Origin: Kuschelorhynchus macadamiae
Taxonomy: Eukaryota > Arthropoda > Insecta > Coleoptera > Curculionidae
NCBI GenBank assembly: GCA_030620095.1
Contig: JAUTXW010000351.1
Location: 106,001-170,000 of the forward strand
Length of the DNA stretch: 64,000 nucleotides
Reading direction: 5' to 3'
Each line of letters starts with the position of its first letter. Position 1 is the first letter of the stretch. Under the pieces are notes generated by a model. That model did no database searches, had not been told where the DNA came from, and saw nothing but the letters and a program-made list of their open reading frames with translations. Made by a program: the position numbers and the translations under genes. Shown here one piece after another: positions 57,120-64,000 of the stretch.

Positions 57120-58250
57120 CCGACTTGGTTTCCTTAACATTATCCGGAAGTAAATTAAATATACTGCTGCCGTAGTGAAGGAGAACGGTCATAGAAGCTG
57201 TGATGGGACCTAGGAAGAGAAACCTCGTCTTTGTCTCGTGTTATAACTATGAGAATCTCCAGCAGTTGGCAACACATGTTTTTTTGAATAAATATACAAA
57301 AGTGTTTTGTAAATATGTAGCGAGGCCACTGTAAAAATCTTATATCTTGAAAGTTTCCCTCCAAGAAGTGCAAATTGGAAATTTGCCTGATTATTCGTAT
57401 TTGTGCCATAAACGCACAACACATATAGACAAAATGTCCCCATGAAGAAATACCATATGAAACGGCAGAATGTATAAGTGCATAATAAACATTAGTGAAT
57501 TTAGGTCTAGGTAATTTTGAGGTAAAAATCACATAAAAGCCCTTATTTATTCTTGAGCAGGTCTCGGTTATATTTGGTACCAATTTAAAGTACAAAACAG
57601 TTGCTAAAAATTTTACAGATCTCTAGAGCCTATTTATAGCGATTTGTGAATTCAGTGATTACTGTTTTAGAACTATTAATTACCAGCTTATTTTTTGCAC
57701 ACCATTCACTAAAATTCGAGTACACAATAGTACAAAAGCATCATCCGCATATAAAAATACCCTACCGCATTTTATAAATGATTCTATTTCATTTACTTAT
57801 ACTAAAAATATAAGCGGTCCCAAAACACTGCCCTGGGGTGTTCCTAGATTTACTGAAAACTCCTGTGATGCGACTTCATTTATTCTGACAAATATTTTTC
57901 TATTTTCCGCCTAAGCGCAAGTTATGTACTTTTTCTGAAACAAAAATATGATCAACGATGTCAAATGCTCTCGTAAGGTCAAATGTCACACCAATAACCC
58001 GTTAGCCGGAAACCATTTTTTCATAAATAGGCTGAGTTAAGTCAGTCACACTGCCTTCAGATGAAAAACCTGGGCGAAAATTGTATTAGCATTAGTTAAA
58101 ATGCTGTTTTTATTTAAAAATTCAAATATGTTGCTAGAGACAACCTTTTCAATTATTTTTGCAAAATTACTCAAAATCGCTATAGGTCTATAGTTTTTAA
58201 TATCGTTTATGTTACCCTGTTTATAAATTGGTACGATGGTTGCCATCTTA
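57120..58250 (-). pseudogene. Decayed LINE reverse transcriptase, copy E
   Basis: Minus strand: 'MATIVPIYKQGNINDIKNYR' then 'PIAILSNFAKIIEK' (58246-58130), 'VTFDLTRAFDIVDHIF' (motif A, about 57960), 'LGTPQGSVLGPLIFLVY' (about 57840), and 57595-57155 with 'VYYALIHSAVSYGISSWGH' (thumb). The catalytic YADD block is damaged. Jockey-like. Confidence 0.85.
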
Positions 58251-58329
58251 AAACAATATGGAAATTTGCCGAAAGTTACAGATCTATTAAAAGGTATGCC
58301 AGAATACGATCGGATCAGATCGAATTTTA

Positions 58330-58660
58330 AAATATTTTATTAAACCGCCATTTTGATTTGCCATTTTAGATCCATACCAAAATTTTACCAGTTGCTTTCC
58401 ACATAATACTTGACTTTTGTGCAAAATTTAAGATAAATTGCGTAAGTAGTTTTTTAGTAATATTTTTCAACATTTAACTTAGGCCGCCATTTTGTTTGGT
58501 CATAATCGATTTTTACCAAAATGTTACCAGGGCAGCCCCATATGACCCTTAATTTCTGACCAAAATTTGAAGTCAATCGGATAAGTAGTTTTTTAGCTAT
58601 GCAGCGAACAGACAGACCGACGGATTTGAGAAAACGTGTTTTTTCACCATTACAGTTCTT
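58330..58660 (+). repeat. Interspersed repeat family A, copy 5
   Basis: Two units with 'accgccattttgatttgcca' and 'ggccgccattttgtttggtc', then 'agttttttagctatg' and the GACA-rich end 'gaacagacagaccgacgg'. Confidence 0.8.
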
Positions 58661-58789
58661 CCCTTAATGTGAGTTTTGTTGCTATTTCTCTCTGTTAGTA
58701 TATACCGACACATTACTTCGTCCTAGCAGAACAATATGACTTCTAGCAAACTTATAACCATAAACCACACATCCTTTAACTAGAAATTA

Positions 58790-59350
58790 AGCCATATTTT
58801 TCGATGTCTCTAAAGAATTCAATACAGTATAGCAGCATGATCCCACATACGCCTTTATTAATAACACCTACTATGAGGAAAGGGAGATAATTTCCACTCT
58901 AGAACAGTGAAAATGACTGAAAGTGTGTTGCAAGGCTCCCCACTTTCACTTGCAGTTTTCAGCTAACACACAACATACCAAAATCACCACACAGATAGTA
59001 GGGCTTGTTCGTAGACATGACAGTCATCACTACACGTTGCAGGAGAAAACGCCTCATTATAACATGCCTTCACCAAACATGACGAGATTACAGCCTGTAT
59101 GGACGAATCGGAAATCAAAATTAACCCCTTGAAAACTCAGGCTCTTATTAGCCAGACACAGAACACCACCAGAAACGCATCACACACAACAACTAAATCA
59201 TACAAAATGTTAGGAATTAGGATAAATTAAATTTGGATGCAAAATACAACCAAGCATCCTGACCGTTTATATTTCAAACCTGAGAATATTTATCATCTTT
59301 TAAGAGAAAGACTGATAAGATCATTGTTTCGATGTGATGTTATATATTTT
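58790..59350 (+). pseudogene. LINE reverse transcriptase fragment, copy F
   Basis: Plus strand frames: 'FFDVSKEFNTV' (motif A), 'SVLQGSPLSLAVF' (motif B), and 'NPLKTQALISQTQ' with 'KSYKMLGIRI' (post-catalytic block). The catalytic motif C is not readable. Heavily decayed. Confidence 0.65.
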
Positions 59351-59354
59351 TTAG

Positions 59355-59945
59355 GATCTTTTTGTCGATTTATGATCTAATTTGGACTTTTCCATTTTCC
59401 AATTTTAATTATATCTACTTATACTTGTTTACAAGGTTCTTTTTTGTCAATTTATGTATTTATTCTTGCTTGTCATTAAGTATTAATTATACCTTAGACA
59501 ATAAAGCATATTTTAACTTTGAAACTTTCTTTTGAACTTGTTGTTGGCATAAATAATTGCATACATGATATTTTTCACACTTTCTGGTTCTAACAATTTT
59601 TGTTTTCAGTCTTATTACCTAGATTAGGTTGCACTAATTTACAAAACCTTGGTTGGCCTTGTCAATCAATAAAGTGTAATATACTGTTGCATTTGTAAAA
59701 ACAAAATTCTTTACTAAATTTATTTGCAATTTAAATGCTTTATATTTTATATGGATAATGCAATCTTATTTAGGCTGGAAGTAAACTGTATTTAAACCAG
59801 TTGTTTTACAAATGCGGAAACTGCATTATTCATAAATAGCAATATTGTAATCAGCTGTTCCCGACAACAATTATTTTATGTAAATGTTAATAATAATTAC
59901 AACCAACACAGAGATAAAGGTGATAAGTGAATTATCTTCTTACTC
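59355..59945. other. AT-rich stretch without recognised features
   Basis: No frames or repeat ends recognised. Confidence 0.4.
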
Positions 59946-59949
59946 ATAT

Positions 59950-60250
59950 TTTCGTCATTGAGAAAATCGGAATTTTTCTACGATAATTTTTTTATAGAAT
60001 TTCAAAACAGTGTGAGTTATACCTGCTATGATTGGAAAAACAGACATGCTTCGTTCAATGAGGCATTTTTTAACGAACATATTGGTTTTGTAGTTCCATT
60101 CGCATCTTTCATAGGAAATAACTTTCTGCCTATGCATGATAATGCCAGACCACATATCGCCAAAATTATTCGTGATTATCTAGATCCAGATGATATAGAA
60201 GTCATGGTATGGTCTCCAAAAAGCCCAGACATGAACCTTTGTGCGACGAG
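59950..60250 (+). pseudogene. Tc1-like transposase fragment
   Basis: Plus strand 59958-60254: 'HIGFVVPFASFIGNNFLPMH' then 'DNARPHIAKIIRDYLDPDDI' and 'EVMVWSPKSPDMN'. The HDNARPH block (second catalytic Asp) followed by W-(S/A)-SPD-N is typical of Tc1 elements. It stops where the third catalytic residue should follow. Confidence 0.8.
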
Positions 60251-60254
60251 CTAG

Positions 60255-60890
60255 AGGGTCCTAGAAAATCTTGATGTCTAGAAGTTTTTGTCTAAATGTT
60301 AAAAAGTTGTTGATCATTTAGCTAATCTAATAATTTATTTAAGACGCTTTCATGATGCTTGTAGAAAACCAGTGCAGAGTTGCCCCCTATATGAGAGAAT
60401 ATCCCGTATGTGAGGTATATATTTTCCATATTGGTTTAAAAAATCCGATTAAAAGTACGTTTTTTTTCTTTAAATAAATATGATTTTTTTTATTTTTTTG
60501 ATTAATAGAAATTGTACTACTACTACTAAGACTAATATTAAAAATTGTTTGTAATTAAGAATAATTTCGATATTTTTCGACTTAACGGAGTCGTAACTAA
60601 ATCCGTCAATTTCACAAAATCTTGATAATATAGATGATTACGTTTTTGTCGTTCAATATTAACGAGGCAGAAGAGGTGAAGGAGCTGGGTTTTAGTTAAA
60701 AAATAAGTTCAAATTTTCTATATTATTATCCCAAGAGGTTGAGTGCCTAAAGCATTTATCGATTAAATTAAATGTAGTTAATAAACTTTATACTTTTGTC
60801 ATTTTTTATTGACCAGTTAATACACGTTTTTCCGGATTTCTAAATCTTTTTGAGGATAGTTTAATAGACGTCATATCTGAATGTTCCAAG
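60255..60890. other. AT-rich stretch without recognised features
   Basis: Nothing recognised; may contain the 3' remainder of the Tc1-like fragment and the 5' part of the following LINE. Confidence 0.4.
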
Positions 60891-60939
60891 ATTTTTTGTG
60901 TCAGTGACATAATTGTGAACTCCCCTAAGTTAAATAGCT

Positions 60940-62130
60940 TTAGCAATTTTAGAACCCATCAATCTTAAGCAAATAATAACCGAATCGACTCGTATCTTCT
61001 AGTTTTCTTTTAATAGATGTAATATGTACAAATCAGAGAGTGTCTGAAGTAAATGTGGTCCAATCCGATATATCGGATCATTTTTCCTTAGCATGTAAAA
61101 TTTTGAGCAGCTAAATTTAAGTAAAGAAAACTGATATGTATAGAAACAACAGATAAATTAATCTCAGTCGGTTTCCAAAGAGATCTAGAGAAAATACAGT
61201 GGGATATAATTTACGGTTCTGATGAAGGTATGTTTTCTTACAAGCAATATTTTACAGTTTACAGTTATGTGACTTGCATGCGCCGTTAAGAAAAGTAAAA
61301 TATAATTAACCCCACGTATTCGTATGGATAGCAACGGGCATCATAGATATGCAAAGATTGCGTGACAAGCAAATTTAAGAAAACTAAACAACACCCGCGT
61401 TGGGTCTATTATAAAACCTTGCGTAATCTTACATCATACACCAGAAAAAGCTGCGTACTAAAACCATAATATGTTGAGCAATGCTAGCAATTTTTTCCTA
61501 AAGACCAATGAAAGGAGCTAAAAAACTAAACATTACACCTACCTAAGAAGACCAAACCGATTTCAGAACATCTAGGTAATTTTTGTGATCTAAACAAGAT
61601 ATCTTGGATATTTATCGTTTGAGCTTGAAATAGGGTAATATAGATCCATTTGCCTTTGGTATAAGCACAGAATATGAAATATATAGTACAATTTAATACT
61701 TTAATAGTACCCTGTATTCTCCATGTGACTGTACATGTGCTCCATCTGGCAAAAATGTCACAACCCGAACAACTCAATCACTTACCCACAGCTGTTATAC
61801 TGCCTGTGCCGCCAAAGATCCCAGAAGGTGACAGATAATCAAATTACGTTACACGTAAATAAATTTGAAATACCTCCTACAACAATCAGGTTTTTTTAAA
61901 CTATTTTGAGATCACTCGTCACCGCACTAGCCTGCGTAACGGATGACATTTTATATTTGCTACATATGACGCAAGGGTATCACAGGGTAGTACATTGGGG
62001 CCTGAGGCCTCTATTGTATGCATTGTATACGTTAAAATTATATTCCAACCTTGAGTTTTGTAATTACCATATATGTGCCTATGATACCCAAATTTACTTT
62101 TCATTTAATATTTCTGAAATACAGTCTACA
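60940..62130 (+). pseudogene. Decayed LINE, copy G (endonuclease end and RT fragments)
   Basis: Plus strand frames: 'VSEVNVVQSDISDHFSLACK' (end of APE endonuclease, about 61070), 'FQRDLEKIQWDIIYGSDEG', 'KKTKQHPRWVYYKTLRNLTS' (61400), 'LRPLLYALYTLKLYSNLEF' (motif B remnant) and 'HICAYDTQIYFSFN' (catalytic YADD changed to AYD, 62070). The wording is close to LINE copy C ('FKQHKRPEDWNFYKTLRN'). Confidence 0.75.
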
Positions 62131-62505
62131 ATTGAAAAAATCGGTAACTTCCTTTACGGAACTTCCCCTCGTTATGAATTATTACTTTTATTGGGAAGAG
62201 TGAATTGTAATCCAAGTTAGTTCAGTACATAGTCACAGTATATATGTGTTACATATACTGTCTTTCATTTTTATTGAGCGCCATTTTGTTCAATCATATT
62301 GGATTCCTACCAATATGTATACCATTTCCTTTCTACCTATGCCACACTTGACTTTTGGACATAATTTAAAATAAATTCAATAAGTATCCCATATTCACAT
62401 TTAATTTTTTTGTAAAATTTAAAAAATCATTTGAACGAGATTTTTTTTACGTTGATTTTTTAAAAATTTTATTTTACCGTCATTTTGTTTCACCATCTTA
62501 ACTTG
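62130..62505 (+). repeat. Interspersed repeat family A, copy 6
   Basis: 'aaaatcggtaacttccttta' then 'gagcgccattttgttcaatc', 'ttggattcctaccaatatgt' and 'accgtcattttgtttcacca'. It lies directly after LINE copy G, and copy 4 starts with the same leader sequence. Confidence 0.8.
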
Positions 62506-62509
62506 ATTA

Positions 62510-62885
62510 TCAGTATTTAGCTACTCCGTTGGTCCGCAGATATCCCAGATATAAAAGTTCTGAATGGTTTTCATTAACGATCCTCTTGTTGTTATGTTAG
62601 AGGGGTGTATTATTTGGTGCTAGGATCCAATGAAAAAACAAAGGCCCTTTTTTAAATTGCCCATGTTTCGCCAATGTACTGTTGCATCCTCAAGACACAT
62701 AGATTTTATAACCTGCATGAAACCCATATTATCAGTCTTTATATACTACATTGGTTAGCAGATATTTCCTAAACCCAAATAATACACCACTCTTAAAACA
62801 GGATCGTTAACAAAAAGCCATTTAGAGACCTAATATCTGGGAAATATCTGCGGGCCAACGTAGTAGGTAAAGACTGATAATATGG
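62510..62885. repeat. Foldback-like inverted repeat
   Basis: About 62510-62620 mirrors 62760-62885 ('tccgcagatatcccagat', 'gttaacgatcctcttg' and 'ggtgtattatttgg' with their inverses). Divergence of some ten percent between arms. Confidence 0.75.
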
Positions 62886-62895
62886 GTTTCATGGA

Positions 62896-63301
<406 letters not shown>

Positions 63302-63304
63302 TAT

Positions 63305-64000
63305 AATGAAACTTGCTATTTCCTTGACATTTTCGCTCCTCTTAGTAGGCTTTTTCAAAAGGTCTTATTTATTATTTAATTTTTTTTCCATTTTAAATTA
63401 CATGTTAAATTCAAAATAATTTTAAAATTTTACAAATTGTTAACATTGATATAAAACTTACATTTAAAATATCGTAGATCTTACAATAAAAAAGCACAAT
63501 ACATTTAAAAATATAAACAAAAATGAGACAAAAACAGGAACAGGTATGTAGCAATTTCTGTACATTTCTTCTAAAAGTTGTTGAAATCTACGTACATGAT
63601 CTTTAGGATTGCTAAGTTTTTAACTAACCTTGCTACATTTTTTTCACACTCTGTATATTTTCTGGGTAGTGTAGATAGTGCACATTATAAAAAATGTGAC
63701 TTTAAGGGCTCTAACAAAGAAAATTTTACATCAAATGGCTAATAAAAATTTACAGCTTATTATGTAGAAAAATTAAATTTTTTGACAAAAAAAATCATCA
63801 TCTCAAAAAATATTAAAAATTTTGAAATTGTTTTTCACAATTTCACCAAGGATTACGCTAATCTAACAATTAGAACTAAACAATTTTATTGTTTTTGTAG
63901 ATTTCCCGAACAAATAAAAATTGAAAAATTTTCAGTCTTGTTTAACACCCTGTATAAATAACTTTTTTTTAGGTAAGTTTTACGCCTAACACCGCATATA
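63305..64000. other. AT-rich stretch without recognised genes
   Basis: 'aacaccctgtataaataac' at about 63944 and 'acactctgtatattttc' at about 63647 are mariner-like end words, with no transposase visible. Confidence 0.4.

Overview
This window looks like a piece of an arthropod nuclear genome, most likely an insect; a beetle is plausible but not proven. It is AT-rich, has long (TA)n tracts, spliced transposases and no operons or bacterial signals. It is almost entirely a graveyard of nested mobile elements. One host gene signal stands out: a single coding exon at 29013-29115 that matches the start of an ABCG-type half transporter and ends in a clean splice donor. If that gene continues on the + strand, everything to its right (about 35 kb) is its first coding intron.

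Layout. 1-7 kb: an interspersed repeat built on 'gccgccattttgtt' units (family A), a decayed LINE (2480-4045, -) and a decayed Penelope-like element (PLE, 5525-6640, -). 7-10.2 kb: one mariner inserted inside another; the inner copy (7898-10072) has about 436-bp terminal inverted repeats (TIRs). 11.2-14.5 kb: a tandem repeat hit by a Transib/RAG1-like transposon (11726-14492) with a 5-bp CACCG target duplication, a decayed spliced transposase and a tRNA-like sequence in its internal gap. 14.9-17.6 kb: a nearly intact DD41D mariner whose 776-bp TIRs include the first transposase codons. 18.8-19.5 kb: another decayed mariner. 19.8-27.5 kb: three LINEs, one split by a hAT-type MITE with a perfect 8-bp duplication. 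28.5-29.1 kb: the ABCG exon and its upstream region. 30.6-31.6 kb: a LINE with a C-terminal zinc/REL endonuclease (R2/R4-like). 32.7-38.0 kb: two head-to-head PLE copies, one split by a 4011-bp P element (THAP9-like) with perfect 28-bp TIRs and an 8-bp duplication. 38.2-39.8 kb: mariner and Tc1-like fragments and a 20/21-bp minisatellite. 41.5-42.7 kb: a large palindrome and a hAT MITE. 43.9-46.1 kb: a cluster of TATCGATA octamers followed by unrecognised GC-richer tandem arrays. 46.5-48.1 kb: a hAT (ZMYM-like) transposase pseudogene. 48.4-64 kb: LINE fragments, foldback sequences, family A copies, a Tc1-like fragment and large (TA)n tracts.

The coding remnants are transposition machinery: DDE transposases of the mariner/Tc1, hAT, P and Transib types, reverse transcriptases with APE-type or REL-type endonucleases, and GIY-YIG/PLE fragments. 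Almost all carry frameshifts or stops. The most intact are the P element (two apparent frameshifts) and the DD41D mariner at 14.9-17.6 kb (one apparent frameshift). Element boundaries given with target duplications were read directly; family names rest on motifs recognised by eye, without database searches.
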